Of a stretch of DNA of 64,000 nucleotides, positions 22,700 to 35,026 are shown piece by piece. Source of the DNA: Ectocarpus siliculosus. Its lineage: Eukaryota; Sar; Phaeophyceae; Ectocarpales; Ectocarpaceae. The position numbers and the translations under genes are program-made. Location of the stretch: assembly GCA_000310025.1 (NCBI GenBank), contig FN649741.1, positions 6,845,095 to 6,909,094 of the forward strand, written 5' to 3'. The first letter of the stretch is position 1, and every line of letters begins with the position of its first letter. Under the pieces are notes generated by a model, which saw only the letters and a program-made list of their open reading frames with translations, made no database searches and was not told the DNA's origin.

Positions 22700-25600
22700 C
22701 TGCAGAACGGTGCCCGGAGATAAAATACGTCGATTTTGGGGGTCTCCATTTCTAGTTTCTACGCCACTGTCGAGGGCAACGAAACCGAGTTTTGGTGTAG
22801 GATCCACCACTGATCTACGTTTTCTTTGTTTTGTTTTTTCCATTGTTTTTCGTGAAGATGTGAGCCTCTGTATACCTACGGTTCTGCGCATGCCCCCCAG
22901 GAAATTGACGTCAGTGGGCGTTCGTTTTTTACACAGTGTCGGACTGGGAATCGAAAAGTTTCCAAGTAAGGAGGCACATTTCGAGACTAGAAAGTTTCCG
23001 GGAAGCATCATGCTGGTTACTGTTTACAGAATTAAGCGACTTGATGTCAGTAGCAGTGGGGCAACAGTCCTACTATCACACCCAACGGACTTCCTCTGTC
23101 CGCACACGGGCAGCAGTCCTTAGTGGGGTGCGCTGGGTGGCAGCAGCACGCAGCCTTATGGTAGCGCTCCCACTGCTATGTAGGGTGTGTGCATGCAAAT
23201 GCGTGTGCGTGTCTGTGTCGCACCCTGAACCCCGGGACACGAACTCCCACCAGTACGGAGACAGGTAGCTCATGATGAGCCGCGGAGACGGAAGCGCGAC
23301 CGTTCTTTCGCCTCCGTCCGAGGAGGGGAAAAACAGCCTCTATCTACCGGGGTGCCAAGTCTACATACAAGACGCCCGACTTTTCCATCCTTTTCGACCA
23401 GCACGTGGTCTATAGAGCACCGATTGACGATTTGTTGGCATGTGACGAACAAGAAAAATAGGGCGCTCTTCACCACACACGTTGCCTCGGGCCCCGACAG
23501 CAGATGACCGTGTCTCACCAGCATTTCTACCCCAAAACCAAACGCGGTTGCTTGGCGCACACAAGGAGAATGAGGACGAGCAGTCAGCGAACCACGCAAC
23601 ACCGCCGGGATCGCCAAGACAGCACTACTGGCGGGGTAAGGGAGACATACACGGAGCTAGTGGCGGATGTCATTGTCATAGCTTGATGTAGCCTAGAGAT
23701 GTGTGGAGAGGGGTCATCCGTCGATATATGGAGACTAAAGATAATTATACGAACTGGTACCAGTAGACGCGGCGGTTTGTTTACGGGCTATCCCACACTC
23801 TCCAGCTCACTTTTATTTCTTGGCTTCGTGCAGTTCATCCGCCTGGTCTGTATCAATCACCACACAATTCGATTTTTTCAAGCAGCCACAGCCAGACTGA
23901 TGGCTGATATGCTTGCACGTTACTATTCTAGTCGACTTGTACGTAATACTTTACACAATTTCATGTATACGTTTTTTCGTACCTTGCCAGTGACTGCAAA
24001 CATTGTGGGTATCAATGTACCTACGATGCGGAATTCATACTGGAAGAAAGTGGAGCTGGGTATTTGGAAGCGAATAGATACGAAGGACTTTTCTTGTTAG
24101 ATTAGCTTGCGTGTTATCTTGTATTGTGTTTGTTTTGATTACGTTTCGCTTTATTAGAAAGTGTTTCATGCTGTTGTTCAACAATTCCTGAAATGTTGTT
24201 ATGTTGTGTTCGTACACCGTAATGTCTAAATGATCAAAGGACGCTGGAATGTAATTAATGACGTAAAATTCCCGTTTAATTTGCTTTTTGCGCTAACAAA
24301 CCTGCACACACTACTTTATTAGGAGCTTTATAGCTAATAGCGATGCGAAAATCTGTGGGCAACCGCATATTTGACCGTCGAAACCGCAAGGGGGAACACT
24401 GAAAATGAAACGTGTCCCTTGCAATTAAGATAATCGATTTCTGTGCACCTTTCATGAAAAACTCCCATACACCCAGCCAGGTGACAACGGAAAAATTGGG
24501 AATTCCGACAAATTCCGCTGAACCAGAAATCAACACTTCAAAGAGCCAGCCAGCCACATCTATCTGCTGAGAGGAGCACGCATGCAGTCATTCCGTTTTT
24601 AGCTCAGCTACCTACCTCTCTTGGATTGCGGAGCTAGCCGGCATTTCGGATCCAGCCGTTGTGCGATACTAATCATCTCCGATAGGACTTGAGGAGGACG
24701 GACTGTAAAGCTGTAGTAGCATACTGCACTGCGTCTGCTCCTTGCTGCTGCTCTTGGCTGACCGAGGACTTCGAAAATCCCCACAGGTACGAACAAACTC
24801 CTTTATGTGTGGTCGAAGGATGGACTGCGCTCCTTTGTGTGTGGTCGAAGGATGGACTACGCTATGTACACCATGCATAACATACTGCAGCTGCCTTCAC
24901 CTGTCGCCGCTATTCCACGTCTACCTGTCCATGACACGTGCTGCCAACTGATGCGACAACTGATGCGACGACACCTGGGTACAACACGGACACAGGGAGT
25001 ACTCCCCCTTCCCATACACCGTCAAAATTGCGTACAAACTAGAACAACCTCTTTTTCCTCTCATGCCAAATACAAATGATGTAACATACATGAAATGATC
25101 GACCCTGTCTTTACTTGTGGTCCACACTGCCTACTAATGGGAGAGAGAGGTAGCCATACCTTCTGCCTACATACGGGCGAGATAGGTAACCATACCCACT
25201 GCATTTAACACACAACCACATGTCGGTGATGAAACCTCAACCACATGCCTCTATCGGCCACCACGTCAGGAGGCAATGATGAGAGAATGTTCTCCCGTGC
25301 CATTTGCAGATTTAACAGCACGAAATTACACGAAATTACACAAAAAGGTAAGAAAATGGTGAGACCACGCCCGTGTGTCCGCATATACTCCGAAATGTAT
25401 CCACCCACACATATACATGCCCAAATACATACCCGGTACATACGCGTACCACATTGAAAATACGTTTGAAAACTGAGGGAGATTGCATGCCCTACGACTA
25501 AAAGGGTGCCACACACAAAACGCCCGACCAGTACCTAACACATATCATCTGCACCTTCCCAACATAACATACATGAGACACACAAGACTACCAAACTGTC

Positions 25601-27181
25601 TTGTTGAGCCTGTTACCTGCAGGGGAGATGTCCCTATATACTGTCTGGGAAATCGTAGACATACAGGTACTTTCTGACGCTATGAATCCATTGATTGCTA
25701 GACTCATCTGTCTCAGACTATTTTCTATGATAGAGATGGTTTCGTTGTGTCATAATAAGAAAAAAGAAAAAAAAAACAAGACGGAGAATGGTGACGCATA
25801 CCTTCGTCATTGCTGTAGGTTCGGTAGCGGGGAGAGGGACCACCTCGAAACGAAACGCTGTGCTGTGTGAATGAATAGCTCGACCAAAACAGTATCCTTT
25901 CTAGGAAGGATGTATTTCCTCGCGTGCATGCACTCCTGTGCCGACTCTCGCCGCCTCCTGTTTCCGTGGGTCCTAGTTGCAACCACACGGCCTCTGTCAG
26001 CCGTCACACAACGCGTGGCGTAAACAAACACAGGTGCGGGGAATAGAGATACACAGGTGCTGCTGCGGCACTTTCTGCAGACAAACAACCGCAACACGAA
26101 ACCGATACGAAACGCACGTACGGCATCTACACCGGTATGTATACCGTCGGTGACATAACAAACCACACTCCCTGTTTATCGGCTCGAGATCTCCAACGAC
26201 GAACAGAACGCGTAAACCCAACGACGCCTTGTCGGAAAGCTGTAGACGACACGGTTCCCACACCACTACTATCGGCACGACCACTGTTGTGTTGTGGAGC
26301 AATCGAGCATTGTTTGTTGGTCAAGGGTGTGGTATCTTGTGTCATATACGGTATGTATATAGAGTACTACTGTACAGTAGTCCGCAGGTTGATCCGTGTT
26401 ACGCGGAACAAAGAAATACGACTGGACCATTTCCTACGCCCGCTTGCTGCACGACTGAGAGGATGCTCAAAGGACACGTTACGTGTGCGGAAACCTCTCG
26501 ACCAGACGGCCTCAACGGTGCCGTCCCGGCGCCGCGTCTATGCCTACGGCTGGCTATCTTCTGTACTTGGGCTGGGGGGTATCATCATGCAAGGGTACTG
26601 CCCACGTGACCCACAGGTTAGTCGCCAGACGCTTTTTCTTCGCAGGTTTATCCAACGGGTGCCAGCCTTCGCCAGATGCTGTACAACTTCACAAGCTGCT
26701 GTAGACTAAAGTGTCCAGTGTGTGCAGCCCTTCACCCATACATATCTCCTACTTCTGCAGCCGAGTGGAGTCGTCGTTGGGGGCACACACCTCCTCTTCT
26801 TGGTTATGACAGAGAGCACCATCACCGCCCGCACTCCCGCTCATGGTGAAGCCGCAGCGAAACGGGGTCTTCTTCCACAGACCGGTAGACTGCGCGAGAC
26901 AGACAGTGCTGGCAGCCGCATGCAAGCCGCGGCGGCTGGTGGCACAACAACCAAAATTATTTTTACACGTGTAGTGTCCATCTTCGCAAACACCGTTTTA
27001 TGGGGGGGGGGGGTCGTATGCATACCGCACCCCGCTCGTGGATGGCAACTGGATGGCACATGGCTACACCCCACAAAAACACCGCACCAAATCCAATCTA
27101 CTTTGCACGGGCATCGCCCTCAACACTACATTAGCAATCCGCACACGTGGCCTTTCCTGTGGTCATTGTCCCACGCTGCAG
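22700..27181. other. Mostly gene-free; weak open frames
   Basis: Frames of 130-190 codons occur on both strands (22710-23123 plus, 26137-26709 plus, 26722-27303 plus) without motifs or splice support. The ATG frame from 26806 (MTESTITARTPAHGEAAAKR) might be a first exon of the plus-strand gene downstream, but no good donor was found. A 31-base direct duplication (GTGTGGTCGAAGGATGGACT) lies at 24806-24857. The stretch 23700-24600 is AT-rich. Confidence 0.35.
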
Positions 27182-28558
27182 CCTACGGCAAAGGCTGTGC
27201 CTACCCACCAAAGACTCGTCGTCATGGACGGTCGACCTGGAAAGCTCATTCAACTAGAGCCTGTGGTCCGGGAGGTCTTGACGAAGAGGAGACCCTTCAG
27301 TAGGGAACTGCACTACGGCCGGCTACGGGTGAGCCTAATGTTAGCTTGCCTTGGTATCTTCATGCCGGTGACAACGGACCTAGAGTGAGTGCAGTGCTTT
27401 GGTTCGACCCCGACGCCAGGTGAAACTAGTAGATCACGACGATTCATCTGGCTGGTCTACACATACATGCAGAGCACCGCATATTGTAGTTCCTGCGATC
27501 CTTTGCGTGAAGCACCGGTTCATGCAGCTATATGTACATAGCCCTTGGAGATCTAAGCACTTCTTTCGCCAAACACATTCGTCCATGTCCCGACTACGAC
27601 TGTACGGGTGCACGCTCTCCCCATCCTCGTGCCGACCTCATGGGATTTACGCCTATGCGCAATGGGTGGAGGAAGTGGGCCTTGCCAACGTCAGCCACGA
27701 AACAAAAACAAACATGAGTGAATGACAGTGACATATTAATACCAAGCGGGCCCTCCGCAAAGATAGCGCTTCTGTCGACGGCCAAACCCCTGCGGCGCCG
27801 CGGGGAAAGACTGTCCAATCACGACCGTCACGACTGTCATTCTACCTTTAACAATATCAAACACATCGTGGACCGCAAGAGGGGTACGACCAGCGGATCT
27901 TAAATTCGTCGGTAAGAAGGTGTTCTTTGGCGAGTTGTCTTTTTTTGAGAAGGGAAACAGATAGCGGCAAAAAATTAAACAGCCCGGTTCTTCTACAAAA
28001 CTACACCCCTCCTCCATGTTTTCAGTTCTTCCCATGCCTGCCTTTATAACCCGATGCACTGATCACAGATCGACCTGGAATCAGTCATGACAGCTCGGAA
28101 ACATGTACTTGAAGGACCTATGTTGGTCAAAGTCATGGTGTGCTAATTGACGTCGAGGTCGTCGAAAGGATACCAACCTCCTGGGTGGGGCGCCTCAGGC
28201 AGATGATGCCCGTCTCACGCACGTTGATGGCCTACTACACGATCCTTCTACAATTAGTTGTCGATTGAAAGCAACAAGAGGCCACCAATATCAGAGCGGG
28301 ACGTTCCGATCAAAGCTATTATAAGTCGATCGAGGGAAATACCTCCAACTAATGGACACACTGCGCCGCCTCGGACTTGACTTTCCTCTCCTCTCAACAG
28401 GCTACGAGGGAACTGCAACGTCTATTCGAGAAACAACGCTATGGCGACCCAGAGAGTCCGCTTGGGTACCAGTCTTCCGACCTCGCATGCCGCTGGATGT
28501 CGTGCCTTTTCGACGACGTGGGCATCCGCGACGGCACCGTGGACCCCGCCAAACTATG
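27182..28558 (+). CDS. Two plus-strand exons of an unrecognised gene
   Basis: Exon 27182-27328 lies between a CCCACGCTGCAG acceptor and a CTACGG/GTGAGC donor and codes for 49 residues (with VVMDGRPGKLIQLEPVVREVL). Exon 28401-28558 follows a TCTCCTCTCAACAG acceptor and codes for about 52 residues (with LQRLFEKQRYGDPESPLGYQ and LACRWMSCLFDDVGIRDG). Both are phase 0 at the joining ends, so they fit each other. The second exon's donor (CTATG/GTGATG) is weaker, and its phase does not match the next open segment at 28942, so a further exon or a different donor is likely. They may be upstream exons of the FNIP-repeat gene. No family is recognised. Confidence 0.45.
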
Positions 28559-28941
28559 GTGATGATGAATGCTCCGTATGTCCCTTTTGGGATGTCTTGT
28601 TGATTGTTCCAGCGTAGACGTATCGTTTGTCGGTGCATGCCTCGGTTTTGGCTTATCACACGAATGTCTGCCGTCATGGAACGCAAAATAATATGACGGT
28701 GCCGAGACGGGGTGTGCGACGGAGCTCGGCATTGAGTGGATTGGAGGTTGAAGGATGATGTGGGTGCCTGCGTTACCGGCTTCAAGCGCTCTTCAAGCCG
28801 GTTGTGATTTCGAGAACGTCAAACACTGGTGTTGACATTCGGGAGATTGCACAGCTAAACGGTTCCATTCCAAATGACGACCTTTGTCCTTCATATCCCG
28901 ACCTAGCTTACCATCTCCCTCCCTAACCCTCCTATTGCAGC

Positions 28942-30388
28942 TGTTCCCCAGGCTACGGGCGAGCTCATCCTGAGCATCGCCGTCGGACAGATCCGGGAGT
29001 CCGACACGTCGTGGTTCATCAACACCGCGCAGCTTGTACTCGTGTCGACGACGTTGTGCCGAGATGCGAGAGTGTTCCCGGTGGCGAAAGCCACAGTAAC
29101 CCACAGAGGGATGCTGGATCCTCTCCTCAGGAGTACCCTAGGCGACGAAATTTACCAGGGTCGACATACGATAGAGAATTGGTAGAGTTGCTAACCAAGC
29201 TGAAGCCATCGACTGCGGTTGCGATTACTTGGTCGGCATGTACGTCCGCCCCTTCTTTTAACAAGTTCCACGACAACATGCACGGCGTCAGGATGCTGTC
29301 GATTTCCGCGGACTTATGGTCCGCTAGCGGGCAATCACATGTTCGCATGTTGCCGCCGAGTCACTTGCGTGTATTTCGGGACAAGGATTTATTCGATTCG
29401 CCCATGAACGGAGTGGTGTGGCCGGCCACCGTTGAGGTGATGTCGTTCAGATCCGGCTGCGAGAGCCGCTTCAACCAGCCACTCGAAAGTATCAGTATGC
29501 CTCCTAATTTGAAGCAACTTTCGCTAGAAAGCACATTCAACAGGTCCATCGAAGGTGTGACTTTCGTAGATTCCATCGAGGACATTCGTCTAGGAGGATG
29601 CTTCAACCAGCCAATCGCCGCAGTCCGGTGGCCCAGTAGCTTGCAACGTTTGGCGATTGGTACGTGCTTTGACCAGCCGTTGACCGGCTATCATTGGCCG
29701 GATGCATTGATCGCTCTGACGGCCGGTGATGCGTTTCAGCAGAACCTGCTAGACGTTATCTGGCCTGGTTCGCTGCAGTATCTCACCTTGGGGGGTGCGT
29801 GGAACGGGGGGCTGAGGCCTCCTGTGGTACTCCCTGCCACGCTCAAGGTCCTACGGATCGGGGGGGAGTTTCAACAGCCCAATACACAGCATGCAATTGC
29901 CTGAGGGGCTTCAGGAGGTGTCGTTCGCCTTAAAACTTAACCAGAAGGTTGATGCCGTTCATTGGCCCGGGAACTTGCATAGAGTTGTGTTCCCGAATGA
30001 TTTCGACGACATGGTTTCCGTAGAACGCGCTAAGTGGCCGTCCACGCTAGAAGCTTTCGAGTTTGGGTCAGGCTGCGGGTGGTGTGTAAGCGACACCACT
30101 TGGCCTACGAGCCTAAAGACGTTGGTGCTTGGGGGTAAGTTCAACACGAAGGTTTACACCTTGCAGTGGCCGCTTGGATTGGAGTCGCTTGCCTTCGGGG
30201 GATCATTCGATCAGTCGATTGACACTCTCGAGTCATGTTGGGCTCCTACCCTGAAGGAGTTGTCGTTTGGCAAACGCTTCCAACAACCACTGTCAGGCGT
30301 ACGTTGGCCGAGAGCTATAGTCGAACTGAGGTTTGACGGGATGTCTACGGGTGACGGTTTTACGTGTGGTTGCAATGAGTCAATTTAG
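28942..30388 (+). pseudogene. FNIP-type 22-residue repeat protein with two compensating frameshifts
   Basis: After a CTCCTATTGCAG acceptor, one frame codes for about 77 residues (with ILSIAVGQIRESDTSWFINT) and stops at 29183-29185. The repeat region then continues in a second frame to 29904 and, from about 29880, in the first frame again to a TAG at 30386-30388. It holds about 14 copies of a 22-23 residue unit close to WPxSLQxLxxGxxFNQPLxxVx, the FNIP-repeat pattern, a leucine-rich-repeat relative. The second shift sits in a CCC run (29878-29880) in the middle of a repeat unit: one C fewer would keep the unit intact. The first lies near 29183, where one base seems missing. Together they restore the frame, so the original ORF covered the whole stretch. 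A recent pseudogene or two sequencing errors are the main alternatives. Confidence 0.7.
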
Positions 30389-31274
30389 AGATGCATCTTT
30401 GACTCGTTGAAAGGATAAACACTTGAAGCGCGCAGTACTATGCGGGGAAATGCCTGGTGGTGGCCAGCTCCATACTTCGTGATGAATGATCGTGGTTTTG
30501 TAGACCAGGGCACTCGAGCTCGCTCTGGCACGGTGGGGTGAAGAGGTTTACGAATGGCGCCCCGTGCATGTTCCGACGCGGGTTATTCCCTGGTTTTCTT
30601 TGTGGGACTTCAGTCGTTCGTGTTGTGCCACGTTTGTTTCTCGCAGTTGTTTGGCGTTTTCAACCAAAGTATGGAACGACTTATTACCATCATCGGGTCC
30701 TCATGGGTTTTTCTCTCTCGCAGTTGTTTAGTGTTTTCAATCGAAGTATGGAACGACTTACTACCATCAGCGGGTCCTCCAAGGTTATTCTCTCCCACAA
30801 TGGAAGTAACATCCTTGCGGCTGCCTGCTTCATTTACAGTGGTCGTTGCCTGTTGCCATGTTCTCGTATACCGTGTATCGGCAAGAGCGTCCGCGGGTGT
30901 GTTTTCGGTGAGAGGCTTCAACGTGACGACAACCGCGTACGTACATGACCATTTTTGCACGGCCTTCCCAAGTTTCTATTGGTGGCGTCCAACTTGGTAT
31001 GGCGACAGTCCTCCCATTTTTCGTCGTGAGACGTATACGACACTTTTCATTGTACGCAGAGTAATAAAATGTACACTTTCAGTATCGTTTTTCCGTACAA
31101 CTACAACCATCCAAGGCTACACAGGAGGGGGTTGACACACCGGTGTGTGGACAATAAATATCCAATCCTTGTCGGCAGCTCCTGCGTACGGCAACGAATA
31201 GCACGTATTACAAGTAATTTAGCGGTCGATGTCCCTTGTAAGTACCAAAGCACGTGGTTCAGCCTTGTAGCCGG
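30389..31274. other. Spacer with a 77-bp duplication
   Basis: No separate gene is seen. The duplication at 30638-30779 is listed on its own. Confidence 0.4.
30638..30779. repeat. Direct duplication, period 77 bp
   Basis: The stretch TCTCGCAGTTGTTTRGYGTT, followed by TTCAAYCRAAGTATGGAACG and on to CGGGTCCTC (about 64 bases), occurs at about 30638 and again at about 30715 with few differences. One frame reads VFN(Q/R)SMERL in each copy, like an eroded FNIP unit. Confidence 0.7.
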
Positions 31275-31460
31275 TCACGAGGAAAACTTGACCCACAGCT
31301 TCACGCACGAGGTGTTGCGACACGTCATTCCATGTACACTGTTCGTGGCTGCCAACCTCCGTGAGAGGTTGTACCAGCGGACTCCCGCCTCTTCTTGCAC
31401 GAGGACGACGACAAGAGTGCCCAGGACAACAAAAGCAATCTTTGGGAAGATGTGGCGCAT
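31275..31460 (-). CDS. Small hypothetical membrane-anchored protein, 61 aa
   Basis: An ATG at 31460 opens a 61-residue frame whose N-terminus has a basic residue and then a strong hydrophobic run (IAFVVLGTLVVVLV), as in a signal anchor, followed by a polar tail with two cysteines. It may be the first exon of a longer gene. Composition is the only support. Confidence 0.3.
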   Translation of the reverse strand: MRHIFPKIAFVVLGTLVVVLVQEEAGVRWYNLSRRLAATNSVHGMTCRNTSCVKLWVKFSS

Positions 31461-31639
31461 AGAAACCTCCGTTGACAAGACCCCTCACGCATAATTTTTT
31501 TTACCACGAGCATAACCTTATTTTTTTCTCGTTTTATCAAAAGAACACACCACACTTATTCCATTCGCCGTACACTGCGACACAACCCCAAACAAACACA
31601 CACATGATCTACGTTATTACCAAAGTTGGGTGCACACGC

Positions 31640-31921
31640 TCAGCCTAGTTGAACTGCTGCGCAGCGCATCACCGTGCCCGCCCCAAATTCTAAAAGGCCA
31701 ACGGTGCTGTCGTTGGACTCTGCGGTGACGCTTGAGGCGGCAGCAGCAATGGAATCAGCATGATGTACAAGTTGTGGCCATGAACAAAAGCGGAGAGTCG
31801 AGTTATTCGCTGTTGGTACGTACACCAAGGCTGTAAACTGCGACCGGGGCGGCAACTCACGCGCGCTAACCCTCACGCGCGCCCGATATCCCTTCGCTGG
31901 GGGGGACGCGACCCCGACCAT
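31640..31921 (-). CDS. Small hypothetical protein, 93 aa
   Basis: An ATG at 31921 begins a 93-residue frame with alternating hydrophobic residues (YRARVRVSARELPPRSQFTA) and an alanine/serine-rich C-terminal half. It reads like part of a beta-rich domain or an internal exon; acceptor-like CTAGTCAG lies just upstream. It is on the same strand as the small ORF at 31275. No family is recognised. Confidence 0.35.
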   Translation of the reverse strand: MVGVASPPAKGYRARVRVSARELPPRSQFTALVYVPTANNSTLRFCSWPQLVHHADSIAAAASSVTAESNDSTVGLLEFGAGTVMRCAAVQLG

Positions 31922-33043
31922 AATGCCATCTGACTAGAGTAGCGTTTCCGGCTGCTACCTGTCCTTGGTAGCTATGATGACCTTCCGCTTGAAATACGTG
32001 CTCTGGGATCTTTACACTTCGTATATACACATTTCCTCCGTCAGTTATGCCTTCAAATACACTGTTTGTTGCAACGTGATGGATCATCGCCTTTCTTTGT
32101 CATGGGCGGTAAGCATAGCGCAGGTATGCAACCAGTTTACGCGAGGTTGAACGGTAAGGACAGGCGCCGCAGGTGAATGGCTTACGAGTACCAGCCATGC
32201 GCAGTGTTGCATCGCGTTACCCGCTGTGTGCCCCCGAGAAAGAGAGTGACTGCCGAGAGGAAGAAAATGCCGGGTGCCGAACCCAAAGTGTCCACAACCA
32301 TGAGTGCGTATGCATACATCTAACAGAGGGAGTTTTGCAATTTCCACCGTCGTTACCCATAGGTACCCACGCCCACGGGTACCCATGGCTGCCCATGCGA
32401 ATACGTAGGCACTAATGGGTACAACACCCAGGGGTACGCATGACCCGCTTTTCGAATCGGCTGTCTTCATCATACTTACTTGCTGAGATCGATCATGCTA
32501 TCCTTTGATGATGATCTGTTGCCATCATGGATCCATCCCTATCCTCGAGCAGCAGGAGGTATGTCCACCTTGCATGCAGCCCAAGGGTTTGACACCGCCA
32601 TCCACATGCACTCTTCAACCTTGTTGGTGACCGTTGGACGTACAACCATCTTTCTATTTTCTTCAACGCTTGGATGGGACTTATTTTTTTCTGGCAAGAA
32701 ATGACAGGATCCTTTCAGATGCCTGCAACTTTGGGGTCGCGATGGGAGGCATGAACATTGTCAATGGTTGAAGATCACAATGATACAATAAAATGCAATG
32801 TAGCATAATGGATGAACGCGACACAGCCTGTGCATGCCAATATTCAATAAACTTAAACCATTGGTGTGAGAAAGACGAATTAATTTTAGACTACTGTAGG
32901 CCAGCTGTCTAACGATTAATATAGCTTTACTGAATACAATATGTTGGAGGGCTCTCCACCTCCCAGCCGTGACAGCGCTGATGACAGTGATCTCCGGGGC
33001 CGGACCCTCCCCATGCTGATGGTATTTCTGTAAATGGTGCTAC
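31922..33043. other. No gene seen
   Basis: A 129-codon minus-strand frame (32084-32473) has no supporting feature. Short palindromic GGTACCCA patches occur near 32360-32395. The stretch 32740-32940 is AT-rich. Confidence 0.4.
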
Positions 33044-33249
33044 AGGTGACCCGACTGGATTTGAACCCTGCGTGAACCCTGCGTGTACCTTGTGTAAGAA
33101 CGACTGATACATTTATGGTGCCCTTTTGTCATAAAAAGTGTCACGGCGGGGATTCGACCTTGTGCGTGTATCCTTGCGGTGGAAGGCCTGATCCACTAGG
33201 TCACCAAGTAAGGCCCTACTTGGTGATCTAGTGGATCAAGCCTTCCACT
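33044..33249. repeat. tRNA-derived (SINE-like) repeat copies, head-to-head
   Basis: On the minus strand, 33213-33141 has an A-box-like stretch (TGGTGACCTAGTGG) and a B-box-like stretch (GGTCGAATCC) about 50 bases apart, then T-rich DNA, the internal Pol III promoter layout of a tRNA-derived repeat. A second copy starts at 33214 on the plus strand (TGGTGATCTAGTGGATCAAG) and runs into the gap. A third, partial copy with GGGTTCAAATCC lies at about 33100-33044 on the minus strand. The acceptor stem does not pair and the T arm is irregular, so these are not working tRNA genes. Confidence 0.6.
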
Positions 33250-33583
33250 NNNNNNNNNNNNNNNNNNNNNNNNNNNNNNNNNNNNNNNNNNNNNNNNNNN
33301 NNNNNNNNNNNNNNNNNNNNNNNNNNNNNNNNNNNNNNNNNNNNNNNNNNNNNNNNNNNNNNNNNNNNNNNNNNNNNNNNNNNNNNNNNNNNNNNNNNNN
33401 NNNNNNNNNNNNNNNNNNNNNNNNNNNNNNNNNNNNNNNNNNNNNNNNNNNNNNNNNNNNNNNNNNNNNNNNNNNNNNNNNNNNNNNNNNNNNNNNNNNN
33501 NNNNNNNNNNNNNNNNNNNNNNNNNNNNNNNNNNNNNNNNNNNNNNNNNNNNNNNNNNNNNNNNNNNNNNNNNNNNNNNNNNN
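33250..33583. other. Assembly gap, 334 N
   Basis: The base before the gap ends GGATCAAGCCTTCCACT and the base after it starts GATCAAGCCTTCCACCGC. The same repeat therefore sits on both edges, as happens when tandem or inverted repeat copies were collapsed or mis-joined. Confidence 0.95.
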
Positions 33584-33640
33584 GATCAAGCCTTCCACCG
33601 CAAGGATACACGCACGGGGTCGAATCCAGCGGGGTCACTC
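33584..33640 (+). repeat. tRNA-derived repeat copy, right edge of the gap
   Basis: The sequence matches the left copies from GATCAAGCCTTCC through ACACGCACGGGGTCGAATCC, including the B-box. It is the 3' part of a plus-strand copy. Confidence 0.6.
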
Positions 33641-35026
33641 GTAGAAGAAGCACAATTTATTTACACACCACCATCAGCATGGCGAGGACTTCGGCCCCGG
33701 AGATCCTTACTTCTTCCACGACCCAACTGGGATGGCTGAGGACCAAGATATCGTTGTGTAATAAGAATGACAAATGCCTTAGACTAATATTGTTTAGCAT
33801 TATTTCATAACCAGTAGATGTTGCTCTCTGTTTCACTCTGCACTCTCGCCAACACCCTAAACTCCGGAACAACGCAATTCCTCATTTTTCGCTGTCATCT
33901 TTTTGTTTCATTATTGGATGTACATTACACCCAGACGATTCTCATCATCATCACCGGACGGAGCACCCTGATGGACTTCTGGTGAGCATGAAGGCCGATG
34001 CTTGCATATCATGCTACAGACGCCGCCGTGTGTTCCCTACAATGCTGCCGTGAGTAGCCTCCTCTGCCGCAATAGGTTGTCCCAGAGCTTGCTAGAAATA
34101 CTGAGTTTGCTCTAAGACTGCAAAGGTACTAAATCTGCGTTTCTTCTAGTATTTTTGCTGATTTTCCTTCGAATTGCTTTATGCATGTATGTTCGGTTTC
34201 AAGGCCACGCGTTGGGGAGAGAGACACACGGAACGCACATCGTCTCGCCAGCACATTGACTGCGCGTTGAATATTACAGACCCGTCTTGCTCCCCGCACA
34301 AAAGAAAAGATACAGCAATACATATGTTATTATGGGGGTGATTTAATTCATTAGTTTCAGGTTTGGGGAATGTTTTGGTTTTTGGGCAGGCAGGCAATAC
34401 GGAGGCAGGATCAATTAGTTCGGGCGCACACGCCGTTCGGGCGACGCTCAGCGGTTGTGTGCAAAAATCACCGAACAAAGCTGTGGAAAACGAACTCAAG
34501 GTGGGTCGGTGCACGGACGGAAAGCTATCCCCTACTGTAGCCCAAACACCCACGCTTCGTTAGCACCGGTGGTAAAAAAATCCTTTCTCAACAGCAAAAA
34601 AATAACGAATGGCCCTGGTGCCAGGTATCAGTCAGTGCAGCCCGGCTTCTGTATGATCAGCGGAATCAATCGTGTACGGAGGAACAGTTCTTCTACGAAT
34701 CCTCTCACACTTGCCACTGCTCTGCCAAATTTAATCAATCCATACAATCTCAAGTAATTAAGCAATTTTCGGTTTTTAGAAGGCGATATATTTTAGGGAG
34801 GCGATGTATAGTAATACCAGCAGGGGGACCAAATGCAGGAGTCCCGAAACTGACCAAGTCCCTGGAAATAGCGCACGCCATTCCACAGCACTCCGACGAC
34901 TACAACCCGAATACCGAGCTCATTCGCCCACCTTCGAAAGAAAGGGGACGGGAGGGCGGGATTCTTGCTCCTCTGCGGCCACTTTTGCGTTGGGCGGGGG
35001 TTCCCACATTATCGTGTAAATGGATT
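33641..35026. other. No gene seen
   Basis: Short open frames only, without motifs. Confidence 0.4.

Noticed and set aside
28942-30388. Integrated viral gene
   Set aside because: FNIP-type repeats occur in some large DNA viruses, but the splice acceptor, genomic context and lack of any viral core gene nearby give no reason to call it viral.
33141-33213. Functional tRNA gene
   Set aside because: A- and B-box-like sequences exist, but the acceptor stem does not pair, the anticodon loop lacks the usual U33 and the T arm is irregular; a tRNA-derived repeat fits better.
33228-33653. Open frames made mostly of X
   Set aside because: They are the 334-N gap.
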